Below are positions 33,160 to 41,872 of a stretch of DNA of 64,000 bases, one piece after another (the stretch's first letter is position 1; each line of letters opens with the position of its first letter). The position numbers and the translations under genes are program-made. Source of the stretch: Agromyces aurantiacus (GTDB lineage Bacteria; Actinomycetota; Actinomycetes; Actinomycetales; Microbacteriaceae); assembly GCF_016907355.1 (NCBI RefSeq), contig NZ_JAFBBW010000001.1:434001-498000 (forward strand), read 5' to 3'. The notes beneath the pieces were generated by a model. It did no database searches and had not been told where the DNA came from. It saw only the letters and a list, made by a program, of their open reading frames with translations.

Positions 33160-34155
33160 GTGCCGCGATTCGACCTGCCCGCCGATGAGCTCCGGACCTA
33201 CCGGCCCGAGGTCGCCGAGCCCGACGACTTCGACGAGTTCTGGGCGTCCACGCTGGCCGAGTCGCGTGCGCTCGCCGAGCCGCCGCGGCTGACGCGCGTC
33301 GACTCGCCGCTCGCGCTCGTCGACGTGTTCGACGTCGAGTTCTCGGGCTACGCGGGCGACCCGGTCAAGGGCTGGTTCCTCGTGCCGGCCGGCGCGACCG
33401 GTCCGCTGCCCGCGGTCGTCGAGTTCAACGGGTACGGCGGCGGCCGCGGCCTGCCGCACGAGCGGCTCGGATGGGCCGCCGCCGGGTACGCGTACTTCTT
33501 CATGGACACGCGCGGCCAGGGCAGCGCGTGGGGCACGGGCGGCGGCACGCCCGACCCGCACGGGACGGGGCCCTCGTTCCCCGGCTTCATGACCCGCGGC
33601 ATCCACGACCCCGCCGAGTACTACTACCGGCGCGTGTTCACCGACGCCGTGCTCGCGATCGACGCGGTGCGCTCGCTCGACGTGGTCGACGCGTCGCGCG
33701 TCGCGGTCGCCGGCGGATCGCAGGGCGGCGGCATCGCGCTCGCGGCGGCCGGCCTGGTCGACGGGCTCGTCGGCGCGATGCCCGACGTGCCGTTCCTCTG
33801 CCAGTTCGAGCGGGCCGTGGGCCTGACCGACCGCGACCCCTACAACGAGATCGTGCGGTTCCTCTCGGTGCACCGCGATGCGGCGCCCACCGCGTTCCGC
33901 ACGCTGTCGTACTTCGACGGCGTGAACTTCGCCAAGCGCGCCACGGCGCCGGCGTTCGTCTCGGTCGCGCTCATGGACCCGATCTGCCCGCCGTCGACCG
34001 TCTTTGCGATGGCGAACCACCACGCGGTCGGGGCCGAGGTCGTCGAGTACGCGTTCAACGAGCACGAGGGCGGGCAGGGCGTGCACTGGCAGCGCCAGGC
34101 CGAGTGGCTCGCGGCGCGGCTCGCCGCGGGCTCGGGCGAGGCCACGGCCGCCTGA
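33160..34155 (+). CDS. CE7 acetyl esterase (acetylxylan esterase/cephalosporin deacetylase type)
   Basis: 331 residues, GTG start with GAGGAG before it. Alpha/beta hydrolase: nucleophile Ser187 in GGSQGGG, Asp273 in LMDPICPPST, His302 in NEHEGG. The DTRGQG motif (about residue 113) is diagnostic of CE7 enzymes. These remove acetyl groups from short oligosaccharides in the cytoplasm. Fits removal of O-acetyl from imported acetylated (gluco/galacto)mannan fragments. Last gene of the mannan locus. Confidence 0.92.
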   Translation: MPRFDLPADELRTYRPEVAEPDDFDEFWASTLAESRALAEPPRLTRVDSPLALVDVFDVEFSGYAGDPVKGWFLVPAGATGPLPAVVEFNGYGGGRGLPHERLGWAAAGYAYFFMDTRGQGSAWGTGGGTPDPHGTGPSFPGFMTRGIHDPAEYYYRRVFTDAVLAIDAVRSLDVVDASRVAVAGGSQGGGIALAAAGLVDGLVGAMPDVPFLCQFERAVGLTDRDPYNEIVRFLSVHRDAAPTAFRTLSYFDGVNFAKRATAPAFVSVALMDPICPPSTVFAMANHHAVGAEVVEYAFNEHEGGQGVHWQRQAEWLAARLAAGSGEATAA

Positions 34156-34168
34156 GGCCCGGGCTCAG
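34152..34168. terminator. Short palindrome across two convergent stop codons
   Basis: CTGAGGCCCGGGCTCAG is a 17-bp near-perfect palindrome covering the esterase stop (34153-34155) and the end of the convergent small gene (34165). Likely a compact bidirectional terminator. Confidence 0.5.
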
Positions 34169-34377
34169 CGGTCGGAGAACTGCTCGAGCTCGTCCTCACC
34201 GACGGCGATGCCGGCCTCGCTGAGCCGCTGGCGCAGCAGCTCGGCCTCGTCGTGCGCGTGTCCCAGCCGCACGTCCTCGCGGACCTGCTCGAGGATCCCG
34301 CGGATCTGCTCGGTGCGGGTCGCCTCCGTGGCGCCGTGCTCGATCGGCGCGTCCTGGAAACCGGGGTCGTCGGCCAT
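34165..34377 (-). CDS. Small acidic protein of unknown function
   Basis: 70 residues from ATG 34377 (GGAG 8 bases before). Charged, mostly helical, no membrane segment; ends QLRSEAGIAVGEDELEQFSDR-like acidic tail (see EDELEQFSDR). No family recognised. Stands between the mannan locus and the conflict-system terminator on the minus strand, with an 82-bp spacer before the hairpin at 34460, so it has its own promoter. Confidence 0.6.
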   Translation of the reverse strand: MADDPGFQDAPIEHGATEATRTEQIRGILEQVREDVRLGHAHDEAELLRQRLSEAGIAVGEDELEQFSDR

Positions 34378-34459
34378 GGTCACTCCCTCCAACGGCGCCG
34401 GGTGGGGCGCCACGCCCGATGCTTCCCGACCACGCCGCATCCGTCGAGGCGTTGACAGG

Positions 34460-34496
34460 GCGGATGGCGCGTGCCCGGCCGGGCCGCGCCATCCGC
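34460..34496 (-). terminator. Strong hairpin after the three-gene conflict operon
   Basis: GCGGATGGCGCG and CGCGCCATCCGC form a perfect 12-bp stem; the loop itself (GCCCGG/CCGGGC) can pair further. It begins 14 bases after the stop of the trypsin-NUC gene. Best candidate for the operon terminator. Confidence 0.7.
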
Positions 34497-34509
34497 TCGC
34501 CGCCCGGTG

Positions 34510-36522
34510 TCAGGTGACGATCTGGTCGAGCATCTCGAGCGGCACGAACAGCGGCTCGCCCGACTCGATCGCCTCGGTCCCGATGCGGCTTCCTCCGAGC
34601 GGGTCGAAGGGCACGTAGTGCGCGAGGTCCATGCCGGTCGCCTCGGCGAGGTCGGCGATCGCGATCTGGAACGTCCGGTACGCGCCGAGCACGAACCCCT
34701 CGACGCCCTCGACGCGCGAGCGCTTCTCGAGCAGGTCGCGGATCAGCTCGCCCTGGCTGAGCAGGTACGCCGTCGCGTGCAGGCGCTGGCCGCCGCCGTC
34801 CGAGGCCGCGGGCATGATCACGAGCTTCCAGAACTCCTGCGGCACGGGCAGGCCGGCCGCGAGCAGCGGATCGTCGTTGCGGAAGATCGGGCCGGTGAAC
34901 ACGCACGCCTTGAACCCCTCGGTGCGCGCGCTCTCGAGGATGTAGTTCTCCAGGCCCTGCCAGAGCTGCTTGCCCTGGTTCATGCGCGAGTGCTGGAGTG
35001 CCGAGTTCGTGTAGTGGAAGGTGTCGTCGTTGGCGAGGCGAGCGCGCTCGGTGACATCCGTCGGGCCGGTCGCGTCGGGATCCCAGTTCGGGTCCTCGCG
35101 GCGCACCATGTGGCCGCGGTCGATCTCGGGGTCGGCGTAGTCGTCCTTCCCCAGCTGCGCCTCGAGCGGGATGCGCTGGTCGCGGAACCACCGGTCGCCC
35201 TCGCGCTTGATGCGCACCGGGTGCTCGCCGTCGATGTTCACCGCGGTGATCAGCGGCTGGCGACGGGGCAGGTGGTACTTCACCCCGAAGTGCGTGTAGC
35301 GCAGCTCGAACGGGCGACCCGGATCCTCGTCGCTCGGGTGGGCGAGGCCCGGCTCGAGCGCCGCGGGCGCGCCCGGCCACGGTGCGGCGAGGTCGTCGCC
35401 GAGGAAGGCCGGATCGTAGCCGGCCCGGCCGCCGAAGAAGTCGGGTGCGTGCACGCCGTCGGAGGCCGCCTCCGTCGCATCCGCCGCGCGCTGCGCCTGC
35501 GAGACCGCGGCGCCGGCCGCGAGCACCGGGCGTTCGCCGGCGACGAGTCGCCGCAAGGTGTCGACGCCGACCGCGCTGTTGGCGATGCCGTACTGGCCCG
35601 CGTAGTGCAGGCCCACCACGCGCCCGTCGTCGAGGGAGATGAGCGGCGAACCCGAGTTGCCGCCGAGGCTCGTGCAGTCGTGCGTGAGCGCGCGGCCGCC
35701 GCCGAGCGCCTGCATGACGAACCCCGGCGCGAATCGCTTCACCTCGTACAGGTCGCGGAAGTACTTGGCCTGGTCGCCGGGGTCGTTGCGCGAGTCGTAC
35801 GCGGGGTAGCCGATGAGCGCGACGAGCTGGTCGGCCTGCGCCTCCGCCTCGGCGAGGGGAAGCGCCGACGGCAGGTCGTCGCCCTCGAGGCGCAGCAGCG
35901 CGACATCCGGTGCCGCGTCGTCGGCGAGGTAGGTGATCGCCACGACCCGGATGGGCTTCGCGTCGCCCGGGTTCGACCCGACCTCCTCCTTGAAGTCGAG
36001 CTCTGCGCCGTACGGCAGGCCCGTGAACGGCGCCCGGAGGAACACGCCGCTGCCGTCGAGGCCCCGCTGCGCCACGACCTTCGCGACGTGCCGGTTCGTC
36101 GCGACGATCCGGGCCGAATCGCCGTCCTCGTGGATCACCCAGCCCGTGCCGCCCCACGCCATCTGGTGGTTCACGAACTCGACCCGGCCGACCGAGCGCA
36201 CGCTCCGCTCGACGCCCTTGATCAGCACGTCGGTGCCGGCCGGGAAGTCGGGCAGCGGCTCGAGCTCGACGGCGTCGTTGCGCACGAGGAGCGGCGGGCG
36301 GCCGACGCGTCGCACGATCGCCTCGAGGGCGTCGACGTGCAGCACGCTCTCGAGCTCGCCGCCCCGGTCGATCGCGTCGAGGGCCCTCGGCGGGACCATC
36401 TCGGCGGGCAGGCGACCGGCCTTCACGGCCTGTTCGATCGCCTCCCTGAGCTCGGGTGCGTCGGCGAGTCGGCGCCGGACGGCCCCGGTTCGGGCCTCCT
36501 CGTCACGTGGTTCGTCGCTCAT
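34510..36522 (-). CDS. Trypsin-like protease fused to NUC (DNA/RNA non-specific) endonuclease
   Basis: 670 residues, no signal peptide or membrane segment. Residues 15-75 are a small helical N-terminal domain. Residues about 100-330 form a chymotrypsin/trypsin-fold protease with triad His145 (ATNRHVAKV), Asp206 (APDVALLRL) and Ser290 (LGGNSGSP). Residues about 400-660 are a NUC (PF01223) nuclease with DRGH at 468-471 (catalytic His471) and the N-x-x-W-x-x-LE metal-site region at 515-525. Starts by overlapping the STAND gene stop (ATGA). Such protease-nuclease fusions are effectors in NTP-dependent conflict systems; the protease may release or activate the nuclease. Third gene of the operon; the hairpin at 34460-34496 ends it. 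Confidence 0.85.
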   Translation of the reverse strand: MSDEPRDEEARTGAVRRRLADAPELREAIEQAVKAGRLPAEMVPPRALDAIDRGGELESVLHVDALEAIVRRVGRPPLLVRNDAVELEPLPDFPAGTDVLIKGVERSVRSVGRVEFVNHQMAWGGTGWVIHEDGDSARIVATNRHVAKVVAQRGLDGSGVFLRAPFTGLPYGAELDFKEEVGSNPGDAKPIRVVAITYLADDAAPDVALLRLEGDDLPSALPLAEAEAQADQLVALIGYPAYDSRNDPGDQAKYFRDLYEVKRFAPGFVMQALGGGRALTHDCTSLGGNSGSPLISLDDGRVVGLHYAGQYGIANSAVGVDTLRRLVAGERPVLAAGAAVSQAQRAADATEAASDGVHAPDFFGGRAGYDPAFLGDDLAAPWPGAPAALEPGLAHPSDEDPGRPFELRYTHFGVKYHLPRRQPLITAVNIDGEHPVRIKREGDRWFRDQRIPLEAQLGKDDYADPEIDRGHMVRREDPNWDPDATGPTDVTERARLANDDTFHYTNSALQHSRMNQGKQLWQGLENYILESARTEGFKACVFTGPIFRNDDPLLAAGLPVPQEFWKLVIMPAASDGGGQRLHATAYLLSQGELIRDLLEKRSRVEGVEGFVLGAYRTFQIAIADLAEATGMDLAHYVPFDPLGGSRIGTEAIESGEPLFVPLEMLDQIVT

Positions 36523-39500
36523 GGTGTCGTCCCTTCTGCGGGGCCGGCGGGTGCCGGTCGGGTGGGCGGTCGGGTTGGCGGTCGGGTGGGCGGGGAGGGG
36601 TCGGGTCGAGGGGTCCGTCGGCGCGTCCCGGCGGCGTCGCCCGCGATGAGCGCGGCGACCGGCGGCACGAACGCGCTCGGCAGCCCGCGGCGCACGAGCA
36701 CGACGCCCGCGGCGGCCGGGCCGTTCGCGGCCGCCGCCCGCGCCGCGGCCGCGAATCGCGCGGGCGAGCGCTCGCGCAGCAGGCGCAGCACCTCGTCGGC
36801 GCTCGCGTGCTCGGGCGCCCAGGCCTCGAGCTGCGCGCGCGCGGCCGCGACCGGGTCGGCGTCGTCGCGGATCGCCGCCAGGCGGTCGGCGAGCGTGGCG
36901 TCGAGCGCGCGATCCCAGCCGGGCGGCCTCGGCGCGGTGCCGTACGCCCACGTGCCCGCGACGGTGCGCCGCCACCGTTCGGCGGCGACGGCGACCAGGC
37001 GCAGGTCGCGATCGCGTCGCAGGTGGGCCGCGGCTCCGATGAGCTCGGCGAGCAGCCCGAGTTCGGTCAGGCTGCGCAGCGCGGGGGCGGTGCCGGTCGT
37101 GATCCGGTCGTGCCACGGCGGTGACCCGGATGGCGCGAGGAGGCCGAGCGCGTCGAGCCGGGGACGGACGGCCGCGGCGTACCCGCTCAGCTCGCCGTGC
37201 GCGGGCAGTCGGCACATGGTGTCGACGAGGTCGGCGAACGGCGTGAGCACGGCGGCCGAGCGGGCCATCGCCGCCGCCGGATCCATCGTCGCGACCTCGA
37301 GCGGGCCGGTGCGGGCGACGATCCGGTCCCATCCGGCGGGCACGACGGGGCGTGCCTCGCGGGGCTCGCCGAGCGGCCGGCTCGCCGCGCCCGTGCCGTC
37401 CGGCTCGGCGGTCGCGGGGGTCCACCACCGGATGGCGGTGCCGACCGGGTCGGCCCCCGCCTGCCGCGCGGCGACCACGACGCCGGCGCGGTGCAGCGCG
37501 AACCGCAGCCCGGCGCCGACGAGGCTCGCGAGCATCGTCTCCGACGCGAGCGCCGCGACGGCCGCCCGGAACGCCTCGTCGCGTCGCAGCTCGTCGACGA
37601 CTGCCTCGAACTCGGTCTCGGCGCCCATCTCGAGCCGGCAGATCGTGTCGAGCCGATGGTGCGCGAGCTGCTCGGCGATCGGCGACGCCGGCCGCCAACC
37701 GCGCGAGCGCCGGAGCAGGTCTCGCGCCTCGGACCAGCGGCCCGCGCGCCACAGGAACGTCAGCGCGACCCGAGCCGCGGTGGTGCCGGGATCGACGGTC
37801 GCGCCGGCGATGGCGCGCTCGTACAGGTGCTGCCCCTCGATCCAGTCCGACCGGTCGTTCGCGGCACGCAGGTCGCGCACCGCCGAGGCATCCGGGGGTC
37901 CGCCAGTGCTCCGAGCCGCCCCGGCGGCCTCCGACGCGGCGTGGCGCAGCCGTGCGCGGCTGCCGCGACTCGAGCGCACCAGGTCCTGCGCGGCGGGCGG
38001 CAGCTCCGCGATCGCCTCCGCGTCGATCCGGGCGAGGGCCGACGCCGGCAGGTCGGGCGGCTCGGGTCGCCGCCGCATGAGCTGGAGGCGATGGTACGCC
38101 GCCTCCGCGTCGGCCCAGGGCTCGCCGCGCTCCTCGAACCAGGTCGCCGCTGCCCGGTCGATGCGAGCCGATACGACCGGCGCGGTCTCGTAGAGGTGGG
38201 GCAGCACCGCGGCGCGCACATCGGGGCGGGGGCGGATGACGCCGGGCGCCACGGGGTCGGGCTCCATCAGCCACTCCAGGCTCGCGAGGCCGTCCCGCAG
38301 CTCCGCGGCCCGCTCCGCCGTGACCCCTCGCAGCCCTGAGCGCGGCGCGACCACATCGCGGATGACGTTCGCGTCGACGCGGCGCACGATGATCGCGGCG
38401 TTCGCGATGCGCCGCAGGTCGGGGTCGTCGACGTGCGCGAGCAGCACGCGCACGAGGTAGGTCGCCGTCATCGCGCCGCGCCCGTGCGCCCGACGCAGCG
38501 CGTCGGTGCCGAGCGAGGTCGCGACGCGAGCCGCGAGCCGCAGCGTCAGCGGGTCGCCGGCCGAGATCCGTCGGACCGCGTCCCGTGCCGAGGGATCGAC
38601 GCCGAGCCGCTCGAGCTCGCGGTCGGCGGCGGCGTCGTCGACGCCGGGCAGCTCGATGCGCTCGCCGATGCGCGCGTGCAGGCCGTGGAGCGGGTCGCCG
38701 CGCCCGGCCCCGATGACCGCGATCGGCGCGTGCGTGACCTCCGCGAGCTCGTCGAGCCACTCGAAGAGCCGCCCGGGATGGGTCTCGCCGCGCGCGCGCA
38801 GCACCTCGAGTGCGTCGAGCACCATCAGGATGCGCCGCTGGGGGTAGCCGAGCGCGTGCTGGAGCACGAGGCCGAGTTCCTCGGGCACGCGTTCCGGGCT
38901 GTCGCCCTTGAGCGGCGAGGTTCCCGGCGTCGCGCCCGAGGCTCGCTGCCGCGCCTGCTGGATCGCGGCCTCGGCGCCCGGCAGCTGCGTCGCGACCTGC
39001 CGGGCGAGCTCCATCGTCAGGCCGACGGTGTCCTGGACGTCGAGGCCCCCCCGGTCGAAGTCGAAGCGCACCACGATCCAGTCGTCGTCGCGCACGAGCA
39101 GCTGCGCGGCGACCTCCTCGATCAGGGCGGACTTGCCGGCGCCGCGCATCCCCTCGATGAACAGGGTCCGCGCCGGGCCCTCGACGAACGCGGTGTCGAG
39201 CCAGGCCAGGACCCGTTCGAGCTCCGGCTCGTGGTCGGGCCGCGCGGTGCCGGGGGCCCGCGCGTGTCGGGTCGATCCGAGCTCGAGCCTCGTCAGCGCC
39301 GACTTGACCCGGGGCAGGTCGGCGCCCCGCGGCGCATGCCCGTCGACTCGGCCGAGCGCGATCGCGAGTCGCTCGAGCAGTCCCCGGTCGCCGGCATCGA
39401 TCGCGGCGTCGATCGCCTCGGCCGTGAACGGCGGGCGTCCCTCGATCGCGTCGAGCAGGTCGTTCGTGGCGTCGTCGGTCGCGGTGGCGCGACGCCGCGC

Positions 39501-39797
39501 CACCGCGTCGCCCAGCGTGCCGGCCTCGGCGAGCCGGTCGAGCACGCGCCGGCGGGTGACGCCGCGCATGAGCCATCCGGTGGGCCCGCTTCCCGGCATG
39601 ACCTTGTCGCAGTCGCGCGACAGTCCCGCCGCGAGGGTCGTCACCGCCGCGGCGTCGGGCGCGGCGGTTCCCCCAGCCGTGCCGGTTCCGTCGGCCCGGA
39701 GCGCCTGGACCGGGTCGAACGGTCCCGACAGCGCCGCGAACTCGCGCGCGCGGTCGAGCGGGTCCATGGGCGTCGGCGGTTCGCGGCGGTCGGTCAT
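36519..39797 (-). CDS. Large STAND-like P-loop NTPase
   Basis: 1092 residues. N-terminal region (1-190) has a motif-rich helical domain (GWLMRGVTRRRVLDRL near 74-90) of the kind that links NTPases to effectors. P-loop at 216-223 (GMRGAGKS), Walker B Asp328 in RRILMVLDALEV, and AVIGAGRGDPL as a sensor-like arginine region at about 360-370: a STAND (NACHT/AP-ATPase-like) core. The rest (about 450-1060) is alanine/arginine-rich helical repeats, presumably a sensor. C-terminal tail has a proline-threonine-arginine repeat. ATGA overlaps to both neighbours. Expected to bind a trigger, hydrolyse NTP, oligomerise and activate the flanking protease effectors. Start ATG 39797; an alternative at 39767 (MDPLDR) exists. 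Confidence 0.8.
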   Translation of the reverse strand: MTDRREPPTPMDPLDRAREFAALSGPFDPVQALRADGTGTAGGTAAPDAAAVTTLAAGLSRDCDKVMPGSGPTGWLMRGVTRRRVLDRLAEAGTLGDAVARRRATATDDATNDLLDAIEGRPPFTAEAIDAAIDAGDRGLLERLAIALGRVDGHAPRGADLPRVKSALTRLELGSTRHARAPGTARPDHEPELERVLAWLDTAFVEGPARTLFIEGMRGAGKSALIEEVAAQLLVRDDDWIVVRFDFDRGGLDVQDTVGLTMELARQVATQLPGAEAAIQQARQRASGATPGTSPLKGDSPERVPEELGLVLQHALGYPQRRILMVLDALEVLRARGETHPGRLFEWLDELAEVTHAPIAVIGAGRGDPLHGLHARIGERIELPGVDDAAADRELERLGVDPSARDAVRRISAGDPLTLRLAARVATSLGTDALRRAHGRGAMTATYLVRVLLAHVDDPDLRRIANAAIIVRRVDANVIRDVVAPRSGLRGVTAERAAELRDGLASLEWLMEPDPVAPGVIRPRPDVRAAVLPHLYETAPVVSARIDRAAATWFEERGEPWADAEAAYHRLQLMRRRPEPPDLPASALARIDAEAIAELPPAAQDLVRSSRGSRARLRHAASEAAGAARSTGGPPDASAVRDLRAANDRSDWIEGQHLYERAIAGATVDPGTTAARVALTFLWRAGRWSEARDLLRRSRGWRPASPIAEQLAHHRLDTICRLEMGAETEFEAVVDELRRDEAFRAAVAALASETMLASLVGAGLRFALHRAGVVVAARQAGADPVGTAIRWWTPATAEPDGTGAASRPLGEPREARPVVPAGWDRIVARTGPLEVATMDPAAAMARSAAVLTPFADLVDTMCRLPAHGELSGYAAAVRPRLDALGLLAPSGSPPWHDRITTGTAPALRSLTELGLLAELIGAAAHLRRDRDLRLVAVAAERWRRTVAGTWAYGTAPRPPGWDRALDATLADRLAAIRDDADPVAAARAQLEAWAPEHASADEVLRLLRERSPARFAAAARAAAANGPAAAGVVLVRRGLPSAFVPPVAALIAGDAAGTRRRTPRPDPSPPTRPPTRPPTRPAPAGPAEGTTP
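36556..36591 (-). repeat. Three 12-bp repeats encoding a Pro-Pro-Thr-Arg tail
   Basis: GGTCGGGTGGGC repeated three times (middle copy with one change) near the 3' end of the NTPase gene. It encodes PPTR repeats in a disordered tail. Copy number may vary between strains. Confidence 0.8.
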
Positions 39798-41698
39798 GGT
39801 CCATCGCCCCCGTGGGGGTCGTCCTCGCGTTCGCCGACGCGGCGCGCCTGGCGCTCGAGGTACTGGAGGTACGGCTGCAGCCCGGCGACGACGTGGGGGA
39901 GATCGGCGTCGGCGTACTCGCCGTTGAAGCTCCGGAACTCGCCGAGCAGCATGTCGACGACCATCTCGATGCCGCGGGGGTCCGACCCGCCCGTCAGGTC
40001 CTCCGACGCGCGCGTCAGGCAGTCGAGCAGGTCGCCGCGCGTGAAGCCGCCGAGGTACTCGACCACGAGGCCCGGCGGCCCGACCGGGTCGGCGGCCGCC
40101 GGACTGGAGAACTCGAGGCCCGCGAGCGGCACGGTCTCGAGGCCCGCGATCACGAGCCGGATGCGGGGCAGCGTCAGCGCCTCGGCGACGAAGGCCTCGA
40201 GCTGGATCCGCGCCGCCTCGGAGAGCGGCACCGACGGGTTGTCGACGAAGAACCACACCGTGCGACCCGCCTCGGCGGCGGCCTCGTCGACGGCGGCGGC
40301 GAGGAGGTGGGCCTGCTCCCGCGCCGTCCCCGCGGGGGTGTCGGGCGCGGGTGCGCCATCCGCGAGCCCCGGCGCTCGGAGCCGGAGTCCCGCGGCCTCG
40401 ACGCGCCGCCGGAGGTCGCCCAGCAGGTCGCTCGTCGGCTCGTCGAGCGGCACGGCGACGACCGTCTGCGAGCCGCCGCGTCGCAGGAGGAGCTCGACGA
40501 GGATGCGGTACGAGAAGCCCAGCCCCGACTCGTCGCCGTCTGCTGGGCGACGCCGCTTGACCCGGATGCCGCGGACGCGCGTCGTCTCCTCGGCCGCCGC
40601 CGCCACCGCGGCCGCGAACAGGTCGCGGCCGATCACGAGCTGGGTCCGCTCGCCGTCGAGGTGCCAGATCTCGGTCGGCGCGATGTCCTCGGCGACGTAC
40701 GGCGCGACGTCGTCGTAGAACAGCCGCAGCGGCACGAGGCGTCCGCGCTTGACCTCGCGCCCCCGCCGCGAGACCCGGATGCCGCCCTGGTGCAGCCCGA
40801 GCAGACGGAAGCCGCGGTCGAAGCATGCGCCGCCCGACGAGCCGTGCTCGGTCTGGATATCGTGGTACAGCCGCGACGTGACGTTGCGGATCTTCCAGGT
40901 CGTGCCGTCGGCGAGCTTCCCGTCCTCGCCGGATGGGAAGTCGAGGAGGTAGACACGCGACCGCGACGAGACGGCGGGCGCGGCATCCGGCATCGGGGCG
41001 AAGCCGAGATGACGTGCCGCCGGCGTCTCGAGCGCGAGCAGCGCGACGTCATGGCGGTTCGCGACCTCGTCGTCGCTGCGCGGCGCCTCGTCCTTCCACT
41101 CGGCGTCGCCGCACGGCGAGGCGTAGGTCGGCGGCATGTGCACGTCGTGCGCGCTGCCGTCGGAGAGCACGACCTTCACGTGCGGGGCGGTCGCGGGCGC
41201 GGCGCCCGGGCCGTCGGGGCTCACGACGTGCCACGCGGTCAGCACGAGGCCCGGGCCCACCAGGCATCCGCTGCCCGCGAAGGCGTCCTCGACCTCGACG
41301 CGGCACCGGAACGTGCGAGCGCGGCCGAGGAACCGCTCGAACGCGTCGACGTCGGTGCGTCCCGCCGCCGTGGCCTCGTCCTCGTCCTCCGCCTCGGCTG
41401 GGGCGCGTGCTCCCGGTGCGCGCGCGGCCTCCGGGGCGCCGCCCGCCGCGCCGCGCGCCGTGACCGGCCGGACCTCGCGCGCGCGCAGCGCCGCCTCGAA
41501 CGCCGCCAGCAGGTCGCGCCGGCGCAGCTCGTCGACGGCGAGCCGGCCCGGATCGGTGCCGAGCACGCCCGCCGCCGCGGTGAACGCGTCGAGATCGACC
41601 GGCGGCCCGCTGCCGTCCTGCTGGATCGCGCGGAGTGCGTCGTCGACGGCCGCGGGGGAGTCGTGGATCACCTCGATCAGCTCGTCGTCGGTCCACAT
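39794..41698 (-). CDS. N-terminal adaptor / trypsin-like protease / NTPase-like fusion
   Basis: 634 residues. Residues 1-75 form a helical domain (DDELIEVIHDSPAAVDDALRAI) with the character of an effector-associated adaptor domain; 76-115 is an acidic, alanine-rich linker; about 120-340 is a trypsin-fold protease with His157 (LTAWHVVS), Asp217 (HDVALLAL) and Ser288 (EHGSSGG); about 355-600 looks like an NTPase fold that has lost its P-loop (VWFFVDNPSVPL at a Walker-B-like strand but no GxxxxGK), matching the inactive-STAND (iSTAND) type. First gene of the operon, promoter in the 174-bp spacer. It could be the sensor/relay that binds the active STAND protein through paired NTPase-like domains; that is inference. 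Confidence 0.75.
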   Translation of the reverse strand: MWTDDELIEVIHDSPAAVDDALRAIQQDGSGPPVDLDAFTAAAGVLGTDPGRLAVDELRRRDLLAAFEAALRAREVRPVTARGAAGGAPEAARAPGARAPAEAEDEDEATAAGRTDVDAFERFLGRARTFRCRVEVEDAFAGSGCLVGPGLVLTAWHVVSPDGPGAAPATAPHVKVVLSDGSAHDVHMPPTYASPCGDAEWKDEAPRSDDEVANRHDVALLALETPAARHLGFAPMPDAAPAVSSRSRVYLLDFPSGEDGKLADGTTWKIRNVTSRLYHDIQTEHGSSGGACFDRGFRLLGLHQGGIRVSRRGREVKRGRLVPLRLFYDDVAPYVAEDIAPTEIWHLDGERTQLVIGRDLFAAAVAAAAEETTRVRGIRVKRRRPADGDESGLGFSYRILVELLLRRGGSQTVVAVPLDEPTSDLLGDLRRRVEAAGLRLRAPGLADGAPAPDTPAGTAREQAHLLAAAVDEAAAEAGRTVWFFVDNPSVPLSEAARIQLEAFVAEALTLPRIRLVIAGLETVPLAGLEFSSPAAADPVGPPGLVVEYLGGFTRGDLLDCLTRASEDLTGGSDPRGIEMVVDMLLGEFRSFNGEYADADLPHVVAGLQPYLQYLERQARRVGEREDDPHGGDGP

Positions 41699-41754
41699 CG
41701 TCGGTCCCCCCGGTCCGCCGCCCGTGGCGGGCCCGGCGTCCCCCGGCCCGTCAC

Positions 41755-41770
41755 CTCATTCGATACTCCC
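41755..41770 (-). promoter_or_regulatory. Possible promoter of the conflict operon
   Basis: The minus strand reads GGGAGTATCGAATGAGG about 60 bp before the start of the first operon gene; TATCGA is a -10-like hexamer in an otherwise very GC-rich spacer (41699-41872). No clear -35 or operator. Confidence 0.3.
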
Positions 41771-41872
41771 GCGGCGCGGCGCGCGCAAGGGACCGGAGGC
41801 AGGTTCAGGGATGCCGCGCACTGATCTCAGTGGCAGCCCCGACCGCCGCGGCGCGTACGCCGGCCCGGACGC

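Noticed and set aside
34510..39804. Single frame open for 1764 codons across the NTPase and protease-nuclease genes
   Set aside because: The stretch upstream of 36522 is the wrong-frame shadow of the NTPase gene; the translation there is Arg/Pro-rich without structure. The real start is ATG 36522.
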